This document shows, in pieces, positions 23,934 through 32,930 of a DNA stretch of 64,000 bases. Every line of letters begins with the position of its first letter. Position 1 is the first letter of the stretch. A program made the translations under genes and the position numbers. Under the pieces are notes generated by a model. The model had not been told where the DNA came from, did no database searches, and saw only the letters and a list, made by a program, of their open reading frames with translations. Location of the stretch: the NCBI RefSeq assembly GCF_900142515.1, contig NZ_FRBC01000010.1, positions 1 to 64,000 on the forward strand, in the 5' to 3' direction. The DNA is from Pseudoselenomonas ruminantium (GTDB lineage: Bacteria; Bacillota; Negativicutes; Selenomonadales; Selenomonadaceae).

Positions 23934-24782
23934 ATGAGTGACTATGAAAAGAAAGGCTATCTCGTCAGCGATTTTCGCGTGTTCCGCTTGAAAGATGCCG
24001 CTTTGAAGCCCATTCCTTTTCATTATCACGATTTCCATAAGATAATCATGTTTCTGGGAGGCGCCGTAGATTATGTCATTGAGGGCAAAACCTATCATCT
24101 GGCCCCCCGTGATATCGTCTTTGTCACAGCCGGAGAAATCCATCGTCCAGTGTTCACAGATGAACTGAGCGATTATGAACGCATTGTCATCTATGTTGCA
24201 CCAGAATTCCTGCAACGCTGGCAAAACCAGGATAACGAACACACCGACCTGGCTCAATGTTTCACCTACGCCCGCGAACATAGCAGTGTCATGCATCAGC
24301 CACCCGGCACCAGCCATGACCTCCTCTTTCATATGGACAAATTAGAAAAAACAGCCCACGGGCAGGGTTTTGCCAATGGGCTGTTTACGGAAATCATGTT
24401 CATTGAATTCATGATTCTCCTGAATCGTTCGCTCTACGAGCATGAACTCTCCGGTCTCAATAATGCCATTTACGACCCCAAGATCCAAGAAACCCTCAGT
24501 TATATCAACGCCCATCTGGCGGAAGAACTCTCTATCGATGAATTGGCGGCCCGAGCCTATATCAGCAAATTCTACCTGATGCGTAAGTTCAAAGCTGACA
24601 CAGGCTATGGTATCCATCAGTATATACGCAGCAAACGGCTGTTACTGGCCCGCGATCTCTTAAAGACCGATATGCCTATCACCAGCATCTGTGAAGAAGT
24701 GGGGTTCGCAGATTACTCTACCTTTTCGCGAGCCTTCAAAGAGATGTTCAAATGTGCACCGCGGGATTACCGGAAACAATGA
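23934..24782 (+). CDS. AraC-family transcriptional regulator
   Basis: 282 residues: N-terminal cupin-like domain (PIPFHYHDFHKIIMFLGGAV, with His residues that could bind effector or metal; HLAPRDIVFVTAGEIHRPVF) and a C-terminal double helix-turn-helix (LAEELSIDELAARAYISKFY, ICEEVGFADYSTFSRAFKEM, CAPRDYRKQ). The target is unknown; it is alone, next to transketolase (convergent). GGGGTGAT precedes the ATG. Confidence 0.88.
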   Translation: MSDYEKKGYLVSDFRVFRLKDAALKPIPFHYHDFHKIIMFLGGAVDYVIEGKTYHLAPRDIVFVTAGEIHRPVFTDELSDYERIVIYVAPEFLQRWQNQDNEHTDLAQCFTYAREHSSVMHQPPGTSHDLLFHMDKLEKTAHGQGFANGLFTEIMFIEFMILLNRSLYEHELSGLNNAIYDPKIQETLSYINAHLAEELSIDELAARAYISKFYLMRKFKADTGYGIHQYIRSKRLLLARDLLKTDMPITSICEEVGFADYSTFSRAFKEMFKCAPRDYRKQ

Positions 24783-24790
24783 TGACAAAA

Positions 24791-24880
24791 CAAACGCCCG
24801 GCTGGACTATTGCCGTTCCTGATCTCTGACGCTCATCAAGCATATCAGAACGGAAAAGCAATATCCAGCCGGGCGTTTTA
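24791..24880. terminator. Long bidirectional hairpin terminator between AraC gene and transketolase
   Basis: Arms of about 33 nt: AAACGCCCGGCTGGA-CTATTGC-CGTTC.. at left and the matching ..GAACGG-GCAATA-TCCAGCCGGGCGTTT at right, with small bulges and a ~20-nt loop. On both strands the stem is followed by T-rich sequence. It can end both convergent transcripts. Confidence 0.75.
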
Positions 24881-24904
24881 TCTCAACGAACTGAGAAAAC
24901 CAGC

Positions 24905-26908
24905 TTATTTATTGTCTGCAACGACCTTGCGTGCCACGTCAACTACATGGTCAACCGTAAAGCCGAATTTCTCGAACAGGATGCCAGCCGGTGCAGAAGC
25001 GCCGAATCCCTTCATGGAAACCGTAGCACCATCGAGGCCCACATACTTGCCCCAGCCAAAGTCGCTGAGCGCTTCTACTGCCACGCGGGCGCGGACTTTC
25101 TTCGGCAGAACACTTTCTTTGTAATCAGCACTCTGCTGCTCGAAAAGATCCATGCAAGGCATGGAAACAACGCGTACATCTACGCCTTCGCCAGCCAGCT
25201 TGGCCTGAGCTTCTACAGCCAGCGATACTTCGGAACCTGTAGCAATCAGGATACCATCCATGTTGGCAGCGTCCTTAGCTTCAGATACCACATAAGCACC
25301 CTTGAGTGCTTCCTTGGAGGAACCAGCCAGCTGCGGCAGGTTCTGACGCGTAAGCACCAGAGCCGTCGGCGTCCTTTCGCTGGTCACAGCCAGATACCAG
25401 CCAGCTGCCGTTTCCGTAGCATCAGCCGGACGGAAAACATTGACATTCGGCGTGGAACGCAGCATAGCCAGCTGTTCAATCGGCTCATGCGTCGGACCAT
25501 CTTCACCGACACCGATGCTGTCATGCGTCAGAACATAGGTCACAGGCAGTCCCATCAGAGCTGCCAGACGAACCATCGGCTTCGTGTAATCGCTGAACAC
25601 GAAGAACGTAGCAACATAATTACGCAGGCCGCCATGCAGGGTAATACCGTTAGCCATAGCTGCCATAGCCAGTTCGCGCACGCCGAAGTGCAGGTTGCGG
25701 CCGGCATAGTTATCCTTGGAGAAGTCGCCTGCATCCTTCATGTCCGTCTTATTGGACGGAGCCAGGTCAGCACTGCCGCCAAAGAGGTTCGGCAGGATGT
25801 CTTTCAGGCGATTGATCATCGTACCGGACAGAGCACGGGTTGCCTGTGCTTTATCTTCATAAGCCCAGAACTCTTCATTTTCCAGCAGAGCCTTAGCATC
25901 TACAGGAGCATGGAACTTATCCCACTTCGCCTTCATCTCCGGGAATTTCGCACAGTAATCTGCGAAGAGCTTATTCCAGGCAGCTTCTGCCTCAGCACCC
26001 TTTGCTGCCTTCTCCTGATAATGGTCGTACACATTCTGCGGAATGTTGAAGGTCTTTTCCGGTTCCGGCCAGCCCAGGTTTTCCTTGAGCGCCTTGACGT
26101 TATCCACACCCAACGGTTCCCCATGTGCACTGGCTTTGCCCTGTTTTGCAGGACAGCCATAACCAATCTGGGTCTTGACCGTAATAAAGGACGGATGCTC
26201 CTTGTCTGCTTTAGCTGCTTCGATAGCCTTGGCAATGGCCTCAAGATCATTGCCGTCTTCCACTGTCAGCGTCTGGAAGCCAAAAGCCTGCATACGTTTT
26301 TCTACATTTTCCGTAAAGGCAATATCCGTGCTGCCTTCGATAGAAATCTTGTTGGAATCATACAGGATGATGAGTTTGGAGAGACCGAGCGTACCAGCCA
26401 GGGAGAAGGCTTCGGAGGAAATGCCCTCCATCATGCAGCCGTCGCCGCCCAGAGCGAAAGTATAGTGGTCAACCACATCATAACCAGGCTTGTTGAACTC
26501 AGCAGCCAGATGTGCTTCAGCCATAGCCATACCTACGGCCATACCCATGCCAGCACCCAGCGGGCCCGTAGTTGCTTCAACGCCTACAGTATGACCATAT
26601 TCGGGATGTCCCGGAGTCAGAGAACCATCCTGACGGAAGTTCTTCATATCATCCAGAGTCAGACCATAGCCAAAGAAATGGAGCAAGGAATAGAGCAGGG
26701 TAGATCCATGACCACCAGAAAGGATGAAGCGATCGCGGTTCGCCCACTTCGGATCCTTCGGATTGTGATTCATATGGTTAGCCCACAGTTCATAAGCCAT
26801 TGCGGCACTGCCCAGCGGCAGGCCCGGATGACCGGAATTTGCCTTCTGGACAGCATCAGCAGCCAGAACGCGGATTGCGTTTACACAAGTCGTATCCATG
26901 TTACTCAA
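24905..26908 (-). CDS. tkt: Transketolase
   Basis: 667 residues, full length. Thiamine diphosphate enzyme of the non-oxidative pentose phosphate pathway, transferring two-carbon units between sugar phosphates. Seen: ANSGHPGLPLGSAAMAYELW, TGPLGAGMGMAVGMAMAE, the ThDP motif GGDGCMMEGISSEAFSLAG, and later FGVRELAMAAMANGI, THDSIGVGEDGPTHEP. The TTG at 26908 sits 9 nt after AAGGAG; an ATG three codons on is the alternative. Monocistronic, with a hairpin terminator. Confidence 0.96.
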   Translation of the reverse strand: MSNMDTTCVNAIRVLAADAVQKANSGHPGLPLGSAAMAYELWANHMNHNPKDPKWANRDRFILSGGHGSTLLYSLLHFFGYGLTLDDMKNFRQDGSLTPGHPEYGHTVGVEATTGPLGAGMGMAVGMAMAEAHLAAEFNKPGYDVVDHYTFALGGDGCMMEGISSEAFSLAGTLGLSKLIILYDSNKISIEGSTDIAFTENVEKRMQAFGFQTLTVEDGNDLEAIAKAIEAAKADKEHPSFITVKTQIGYGCPAKQGKASAHGEPLGVDNVKALKENLGWPEPEKTFNIPQNVYDHYQEKAAKGAEAEAAWNKLFADYCAKFPEMKAKWDKFHAPVDAKALLENEEFWAYEDKAQATRALSGTMINRLKDILPNLFGGSADLAPSNKTDMKDAGDFSKDNYAGRNLHFGVRELAMAAMANGITLHGGLRNYVATFFVFSDYTKPMVRLAALMGLPVTYVLTHDSIGVGEDGPTHEPIEQLAMLRSTPNVNVFRPADATETAAGWYLAVTSERTPTALVLTRQNLPQLAGSSKEALKGAYVVSEAKDAANMDGILIATGSEVSLAVEAQAKLAGEGVDVRVVSMPCMDLFEQQSADYKESVLPKKVRARVAVEALSDFGWGKYVGLDGATVSMKGFGASAPAGILFEKFGFTVDHVVDVARKVVADNK

Positions 26909-27067
26909 TGTGTATCTCTCCTTACCTGTTACAAAGATTATTTATCACAAATATCATTCTACAAAAATTAACGGAAAATGTACAGTACCTTTGACCATTT
27001 TCCATTAATTTCTTTTATGATGTTTTAATAAACGATTATATATAATTACGTTTTCAAACAACGAAAC

Positions 27068-27430
27068 TCAGAAGTTCCGCAAATCCGGGCGCAATTCCTG
27101 TGCCTTGCCCATATATACATGCTGGATCTCTGCCTGTTTCAGATCCGTATCAACCAGCAACAACACGCGGATGCAGCGCTCCATAGACTCATCTACTTCC
27201 GGGACAACAGAGTCAAATAAGGGAACCTTATCGAATCCCTCCATCTGCCGTGCACCAGTAGCCGGGAAACCAGCGGTCAGATCCTTGGTCGAACTGAAGA
27301 TGCAGGCGCCAATGTCCTCCGGCTTCACCTTGTTGCGCCGCAAGATCTGGGATAGTAGCATTTTCGCCGCCTGCCAGATCTCTTCCTTCTTATTCTCCCC
27401 TACGACAATTGCTCCACGAATACCTCTCAT
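27068..27430 (-). CDS. aroH: Monofunctional chorismate mutase, AroH type
   Basis: 120 residues, the size of the Bacillus AroH trimer (PF07736). Conserved pieces: MRGIRGAIVV (Arg5, substrate-binding), ATGARQMEG, VDESMERCIRVLLLVDTD (active-site Glu and Arg), VYMGKAQELRPDL (Tyr and Arg). Converts chorismate to prephenate for Phe/Tyr synthesis. It follows the ABC1 kinase gene with a 38-nt gap; no aromatic pathway genes adjoin. Confidence 0.92.
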   Translation of the reverse strand: MRGIRGAIVVGENKKEEIWQAAKMLLSQILRRNKVKPEDIGACIFSSTKDLTAGFPATGARQMEGFDKVPLFDSVVPEVDESMERCIRVLLLVDTDLKQAEIQHVYMGKAQELRPDLRNF

Positions 27431-27468
27431 TTGTCATTCCTCCTCATGCTCCCTTGGGCCATTCCCAT

Positions 27469-29070
27469 TTATGGTTCTTTATGGATTTCCCAAATAATTC
27501 TCAAGCTAAGTATAAAAGCAATCAAATATCCCAAAAAACCTAACAGCGGTATCTCCATGATCTTGGGAGTCATCTGCGTCGTACAGATCGTGCTGGATCC
27601 CAAAAGCAAGGCCGCCACCAGCAGGGCCAGGATCACCTTGTTGATCATACGGTCAATATGGCGCAACGGTTCTTCCGACCCCGTTACATCCAGATTCACC
27701 TTTGTCTGGCCACTCATGGTCATCTTGAGGATATCCGAAATCTGTTCTGGCAATTGGGCTGACTTTTTCAGGAGCATCAAGCCCTCCTGCTTGGCCTTTT
27801 CCAATTCATCCTTCCAGTCAAAATTCTTTTTATAATCCACAGCAAGGCTGCGGGCAAAAATCTCAACAAAGCTGACCTTGGGACAGCACAGCCGCATGAC
27901 TCCCTCTACGGTCAGTACGCCCCGGGCAAACATAGATAATCCCTGTGGACAGGTGATGTGGTGCACCCGCATGAGATTCATGATCTGCCTGGTCAGTACC
28001 CCCATCTGCAGCTCACTGAAGTCCAGGCTGCTGTATTGAGCCAGCATAGCATCAATATCCTGATAGAGTGCCGTATGATTGATTTTTCCCTTGACAATCC
28101 CCAGGGACAACACAGCCGACTTCATTTCAAAGGTATCATGATGGGCCAGCGAATATACCGCCTTGCGGATCGCTGCCCGGTCACGCGTGGAAAGACGTCC
28201 CATCATTCCCAAATCCAGCCACACAATGCGGCCATTGCGAATCCAGATATTACCAGGATGCGGATCGGCATGGAAAAAACCATCCTCGATGATCTGCCGC
28301 ACATAGTTTTCACCCAGACGGCGCCCTAATGTATTGATATCATAGCCGCGTTCCCTAAGCTTTGCAAAATCATCAATACAAATGCCATCCACAAATTCCA
28401 TCACCAGAATATGCTGCATCGAAAGATTACGATAGACTTTAGGACAGGTAACATAATCCACGTCCCGATTCAGATGCGTGAACTCTTCGATATGATCGGC
28501 TTCCATCAGGAAATCCATTTCCTGTTTGGCAATGGTCCACATCTCGTCCAAAACCATATTGAAATCAATGACATCCTGTGAACGGCTGACCACCTTCAAC
28601 AAGGTCGCTGCCCGTTTCAGGAGCACGATATCCTTGCTCATGATCTCATAGATTCCCGGCCGCTGTACCTTGACCACCACTTTTTCACCAGTGGTAAGGA
28701 CAGCCCGGTGAACCTGCGCAATACTGGCTGAACCGATTGCCTCTTCATCGATATAGGAAAAGACCTGATTCCAGCGCCGATTATATTCCTTCTCAATCAC
28801 AGCCAAAATCGTCTTGAACGGCATGGGCTTTGCCTCAGACTGCAGCTTCATCAGTTCATCGCAGTATTCTGGTGGCAAAAAGTCGGGGCGCATACTCATG
28901 ACTTGCCCCAATTTGACAAAAGTAGGGCCTAAGTCTTCCAGGATCTGCCGCAATTTTATCGGCGTTACGCCTCTGACCACATCCCGATTGCGGAGCACTG
29001 CCACCATTTCCTTCAAACGGTTGGCAGTACCGACATCTTCATTTTTTACTTTAAAGAACTGTCCCAGCAT
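27469..29070 (-). CDS. ABC1/UbiB-family atypical kinase
   Basis: 533 residues. The family motifs are present: LRQILEDLGPTFVKLGQVMSMRPD (KxGQ), AVLTTGEKVVVKVQRPG (nucleotide-binding Lys), LVMEFVDGICIDD, GFFHADPHPGNIWI and VWLDLGMMGRL (DFG-like Asp). Two C-terminal membrane helices. UbiB relatives support quinone synthesis or lipid handling; since this lineage uses menaquinone the exact role is unclear. Membrane-associated by prediction. 28 nt behind the ABC-F gene. Confidence 0.88.
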   Translation of the reverse strand: MLGQFFKVKNEDVGTANRLKEMVAVLRNRDVVRGVTPIKLRQILEDLGPTFVKLGQVMSMRPDFLPPEYCDELMKLQSEAKPMPFKTILAVIEKEYNRRWNQVFSYIDEEAIGSASIAQVHRAVLTTGEKVVVKVQRPGIYEIMSKDIVLLKRAATLLKVVSRSQDVIDFNMVLDEMWTIAKQEMDFLMEADHIEEFTHLNRDVDYVTCPKVYRNLSMQHILVMEFVDGICIDDFAKLRERGYDINTLGRRLGENYVRQIIEDGFFHADPHPGNIWIRNGRIVWLDLGMMGRLSTRDRAAIRKAVYSLAHHDTFEMKSAVLSLGIVKGKINHTALYQDIDAMLAQYSSLDFSELQMGVLTRQIMNLMRVHHITCPQGLSMFARGVLTVEGVMRLCCPKVSFVEIFARSLAVDYKKNFDWKDELEKAKQEGLMLLKKSAQLPEQISDILKMTMSGQTKVNLDVTGSEEPLRHIDRMINKVILALLVAALLLGSSTICTTQMTPKIMEIPLLGFLGYLIAFILSLRIIWEIHKEP

Positions 29071-29098
29071 CGCACTGGCTCCTTTGGTTGTACGTCTT

Positions 29099-30724
29099 TT
29101 ACTTGTTTTTGCCGTATTTCTCTGCCAACTGCTGTTTTACGGTTTCATTGGCCAGGAAGTCATCATAAGTAGTGACACGGTCAACCACGCCGTCCGGCGT
29201 AATATCAATGATACGGTTGGCAATGGTCTGCACGAACTCATGGTCATGGGAAACGAACAGAGCTGTCCCACCGAAGGAAATCAGGCCGTTATTGAGAGCT
29301 GTGATAGATTCCAGGTCCAGATGGTTGGTCGGCTCATCCATCAACAGGACGTTGGCACCAGAGAGCATCATCTTGGACAGCATGCAGCGCACGCGCTCAC
29401 CACCGGACAGTACGGAAGCCTTCTTCAAGCTCTCCTCACCAGAGAACAGCATACGCCCCAGGAAACCGCGCACAAAGGTTTCATCCGGGTCCTTGGAATA
29501 CTGGCGCAGCCAATCCACGAGGGACAGGGACACACCATCGAAATAAGCGGAGTTATCTGCCGGCAGGTAGCTCTGGGTCGTGGTCACCCCCCATTTGAAA
29601 GTACCTTCATCCGGCTCTTCCTCGCCCATGAGGATCTTGAAGAGCATGGTCTTGCCGATGCTGTTGGGGCCTACGAAAGCCACCTTGTCGCCGCGCTTCA
29701 ACGTGAAGCTGACGTTCTTCAAGACCTGTTCGCCATCGACAGTCTTGGAGATGCCATCCACCTGCAACAGCTGGTCACCAGCCTCGCGGTCAGGCGTAAA
29801 GGCAATGTACGGATAACGGCGGGAAGACGGCTTGATGTCCTCCACCTTGATCTTATCGAGGAGTTTTTTGCGGCTCGTAGCCTGTTTGGACTTCGCCGCA
29901 TTCGCTGCAAAGCGGGCAATGAAGTTCTGCAGTTCCTTAATCTTTTCCTCGGCCTTCTTGTTCTGCTCCTTCTGCAGCTGCAGGGCCAGCTGGCTGGACT
30001 GATACCAGAAGTCATAGTTGCCGGCGTAGAGCTGGATGGCACCGAAGTCCACATCGCAGATATAGGTGCAGACCTGATTGAGGAAGTGACGGTCATGGGA
30101 TACGACAATAACCGTATTCTCGAAATTAGCCAGGAAGTCTTCGAGCCAATTGATGGATTCCACATCGAGATGGTTGGTCGGCTCGTCCAGCAGCAGGATA
30201 TCGGGATTGCCGAACAGGGCCTGTGCCAGCAGGACACGCACCTTCTCTTTCGCCGTGAGGTCAGCCATCTTCATGGTATGCTCAGCTTCGGGAATGCCCA
30301 GGCCATTCAGCAGACGGGCAGCTTCAGATTCTGCGTCCCAGCCATTGAGTTCGGCAAATTCAGCTTCCAGTTCGGAAGCCTTCATACCATCTTCCTCCGA
30401 GAAATCCGGCTTGGCATAGAGAGCATCCTTCTCGTCCATGATTTCCACCAGACGCTTATGCCCCATGATAACCGTGCGCAACACCTCATAATCATCATAA
30501 GCATAGTGGTCCTGCTGCAGCACAGCCAGACGCTCACCCGGCGTAATCTCAATGTTACCGCCGGTCGGCTCGATCTCACCGGACAAAAGCTTCAAGAAAG
30601 TGGATTTACCAGCACCATTAGCGCCAATGATACCATAGCAATTCCCCGGCGTAAATTTCAGGTTCACATCCTTGTAAAGGACTCTCTTACCAAACTGCAA
30701 ACTCACATTGTTAGTCGTAATCAT
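29099..30724 (-). CDS. ABC-F family ATPase (YbiT/YkpA-like)
   Basis: 541 residues, two ABC domains and no membrane segments. Walker A motifs GANGAGKST (about 35-43) and GPNSIGKTM (about 351-359), the latter with unusual residues; signatures MADLTAKEKVRVLLAQAL (weak first) and VLSGGERVRCMLSKMML; Walker B ILLLDEPTNHLD and VLLMDEPTNHLD. A charged helical linker lies between the domains. ABC-F proteins bind the ribosome E site and tune translation. Subfamily assignment by the signature is moderately sure; antibiotic resistance is not indicated. Confidence 0.9.
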   Translation of the reverse strand: MITTNNVSLQFGKRVLYKDVNLKFTPGNCYGIIGANGAGKSTFLKLLSGEIEPTGGNIEITPGERLAVLQQDHYAYDDYEVLRTVIMGHKRLVEIMDEKDALYAKPDFSEEDGMKASELEAEFAELNGWDAESEAARLLNGLGIPEAEHTMKMADLTAKEKVRVLLAQALFGNPDILLLDEPTNHLDVESINWLEDFLANFENTVIVVSHDRHFLNQVCTYICDVDFGAIQLYAGNYDFWYQSSQLALQLQKEQNKKAEEKIKELQNFIARFAANAAKSKQATSRKKLLDKIKVEDIKPSSRRYPYIAFTPDREAGDQLLQVDGISKTVDGEQVLKNVSFTLKRGDKVAFVGPNSIGKTMLFKILMGEEEPDEGTFKWGVTTTQSYLPADNSAYFDGVSLSLVDWLRQYSKDPDETFVRGFLGRMLFSGEESLKKASVLSGGERVRCMLSKMMLSGANVLLMDEPTNHLDLESITALNNGLISFGGTALFVSHDHEFVQTIANRIIDITPDGVVDRVTTYDDFLANETVKQQLAEKYGKNK

Positions 30725-30749
30725 AAATCAAACAAATCCTCCATCTATT

Positions 30750-31535
30750 TTATCGGGACAACATATCCCTAAACATACTCATAATGCTCTGACCGTAGGA
30801 ATTCCCAGGCACAGCCCATCTGCCATTCAAATCTGCCCAGCTGGACAAAGTCTGCGTCCCATAGGTGCTGCGCACCAGTGCATAACGCGGATCGACAACA
30901 GGTTCCGATGGCTGGCGCGTAGATGCGTAGGCCAGCAGATGCTGGATCTGCGCCCTCACCCCCAGCTGTGCGGAGCTGAAATATGCCCCTTTCACATTCG
31001 CGCTGGTTGTCCCCAGACCACAATAATTATTCTGATCCGGCGTTACCGTGCCACCATAACGGAAAAATCCCGTCTCCTTCAAAGCCTGGGCAAAGGCCAC
31101 ATCCGGACGAATTCCCTCACGTGCGCCTTCCTCATAATAATAAGCCACCAGTTCCTTCGGTGATACGGAAATATTCGGATTGGGATTGACACTCAACAGA
31201 TATCTTACGCATTGTTCCTGACTAGCCAGCGCTGTGCCAATAATCGAATCATCATAAACGGATACCGTCTGCGGCACCTTGAACATATTGGCAGTCTTGC
31301 GCTCTACCGGTGTCTGCAGAATGGCATCCACACGGTTTTCCAGGCTCTGTGCTCCCCGCTCCACGGTACGGGAGCTTCCCCCCATATTCAGAGAATGGTT
31401 TGTATCCACCTTTGTCTCCATCTCTGGTTTCGCTGCCAAATGGCGCGCTTCCCCACTGGGGGACATCACCATCGTCAGGCCGCCTATGAGCAAGCCCGCC
31501 ATAACAATCCTCGCATAACGGTCAAAAAACACCAA
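30750..31535 (-). CDS. Exported glucosaminidase-domain protein
   Basis: 261 residues. The start is a TTG at 31535 (AAGGAG 7 nt upstream; a GTG follows directly). A signal or anchor helix (IVMAGLLIGGLTMVMS) precedes ~80 residues of linker and a C-terminal glucosaminidase (PF01832) domain: YYYEEGAREGIRPDVAFAQALKETGFF (catalytic Glu), NNYCGLGTT, GVRAQIQHLLAYAS. Would cleave peptidoglycan glycan strands in the periplasm. Upstream of the ABC-F gene, 25 nt apart. Confidence 0.85.
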   Translation of the reverse strand: MVFFDRYARIVMAGLLIGGLTMVMSPSGEARHLAAKPEMETKVDTNHSLNMGGSSRTVERGAQSLENRVDAILQTPVERKTANMFKVPQTVSVYDDSIIGTALASQEQCVRYLLSVNPNPNISVSPKELVAYYYEEGAREGIRPDVAFAQALKETGFFRYGGTVTPDQNNYCGLGTTSANVKGAYFSSAQLGVRAQIQHLLAYASTRQPSEPVVDPRYALVRSTYGTQTLSSWADLNGRWAVPGNSYGQSIMSMFRDMLSR

Positions 31536-31553
31536 TCGTACACTCCTTAATTC

Positions 31554-32807
31554 TCAATTCAATGTTCCATAAATAAAATACAGCACAAAAATGCCACCCA
31601 GCAACCAAAACAGGCCAGCGATCTGCCTGACTCTGCCGATTGCGCTCATAAACAGCACATAACCGAAGATAGCCGCTCCCACAGTAGTGGCTAAATTCCC
31701 CGTCAAAGGCAGCAACAGGACCAGTATCATGACAGTCAGGAGTTCTGCCCGCTTGACCGCCTCATCCTCTGCCAAAGGACATTGTTGCAAAGCTGTCAAC
31801 AAGAGGCTGACACCACAGCCCGTCAAAACCGGTACCAACAAAGCGGGAAAATCCGCCAGCGCCGCTATCACAGGCTCGAAAAACAAAGCTGACGCAAGAA
31901 CTGCTGCCGCTATGACCGCAGCCCGCCGCTTATCTACTGCCTCGTCCTTGACCGCTGATACCGGTGAAACAACCAGGGGCGGAACTCCGCATAGCGCAGC
32001 AACACTCCCCATGGCAAACAGGAAGCTAACCCCTTTCCGGATTTTCGCCGCATCTTCCCAAGCGGCCCAAACCGCACCATGGATTGCACTCAGCATCACC
32101 AGCAAGCTCAGGACCGTCACCCAGAAAAAAACAGCATCACCAGCAACGGGCCAGGCTAACTGTCCTGCCACCTTGTCCAAGCCCTCCGGCAGCAGACAAG
32201 GAGCCTCTGGAATCACCCAAAAGCCTTCCACAAAAGTAATCAGCCCGGTTGCCATCATACCGGTAAATAAAGCCCCCTGCCATTTGCCCGCCAGCAGAAC
32301 CAATGTAAGTAAGATCCCTGCAAGACTCCAATACATCAAAGGGTCTGCCGCATCTCCCAGCATAGTGACCTGCCAAGGAGAGGTAATGACCACACGTCCC
32401 ATTTTCAAGCCTAAAGCGATCAGGAATACAGCCAAGGCCAATTTCAAGCCCCAAAGCCAGAAATCCGGCAGCCCTTTCTTGAAAGCGCCAGGCCAGCAGA
32501 ACCAAAGCCCCCCGCCCAACAAAGACGCAGAAAAAGAGATTGCCAGCATTCCCCGCCAGCCTAAGCCATGGGAAACAGCCGCTATAAATACCAGATAGCC
32601 GGTCACCGTCAGGGAAGGCACAAGTACAATGCCATGGCCACGCCATGCCGCCAACAGCATTCCTGCCAACGCCAACAACACACAGGCTGTAAATCCTGCC
32701 GCAAAATCCATACCAGCCAGCTGCAACATACTGGCCACCGCCACAAAAGTTGCCAGCGACGCCATCGCCATGGTCACCCCAGCGAAAAGATCCCGGCGAA
32801 AATCCAT
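31554..32807 (-). CDS. AzgA/NCS2-like purine permease, divergent
   Basis: 417 residues from the ATG at 32807 (AAGGTGGG upstream; the in-frame start at 32876 is unlikely). About 12 hydrophobic segments. The layout and pieces such as RRDLFAGVTMAMASLATFVA and VSPVSAVKDEAVDKRRAAVIAAAV resemble the AzgA-type hypoxanthine/guanine transporters, but key family signatures are eroded, so the substrate is uncertain. It lies just before the glucosaminidase gene (18 nt). Confidence 0.6.
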   Translation of the reverse strand: MDFRRDLFAGVTMAMASLATFVAVASMLQLAGMDFAAGFTACVLLALAGMLLAAWRGHGIVLVPSLTVTGYLVFIAAVSHGLGWRGMLAISFSASLLGGGLWFCWPGAFKKGLPDFWLWGLKLALAVFLIALGLKMGRVVITSPWQVTMLGDAADPLMYWSLAGILLTLVLLAGKWQGALFTGMMATGLITFVEGFWVIPEAPCLLPEGLDKVAGQLAWPVAGDAVFFWVTVLSLLVMLSAIHGAVWAAWEDAAKIRKGVSFLFAMGSVAALCGVPPLVVSPVSAVKDEAVDKRRAAVIAAAVLASALFFEPVIAALADFPALLVPVLTGCGVSLLLTALQQCPLAEDEAVKRAELLTVMILVLLLPLTGNLATTVGAAIFGYVLFMSAIGRVRQIAGLFWLLGGIFVLYFIYGTLN

Positions 32808-32930
32808 AAGCGGCCCACCTTCCACACAGTATATCAATTCTATTTTACCACAGGAATAGAAAAATTGACAGGTCAACTGTGCGTTTTTCCTGTCAATTAC
32901 TATTTTATATCTTAATGGCCTGTTTACATG

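Noticed and set aside
24947-26971. A 674-codon plus-strand frame opposite transketolase
   Set aside because: Antisense shadow of tkt with no domain and implausible composition (rich in His, Arg, Ser, Gln).
28814-30772. A 652-codon plus-strand frame opposite the ABC-F and ABC1 kinase genes
   Set aside because: Antisense shadow spanning two well-supported genes; no start signal or motifs.
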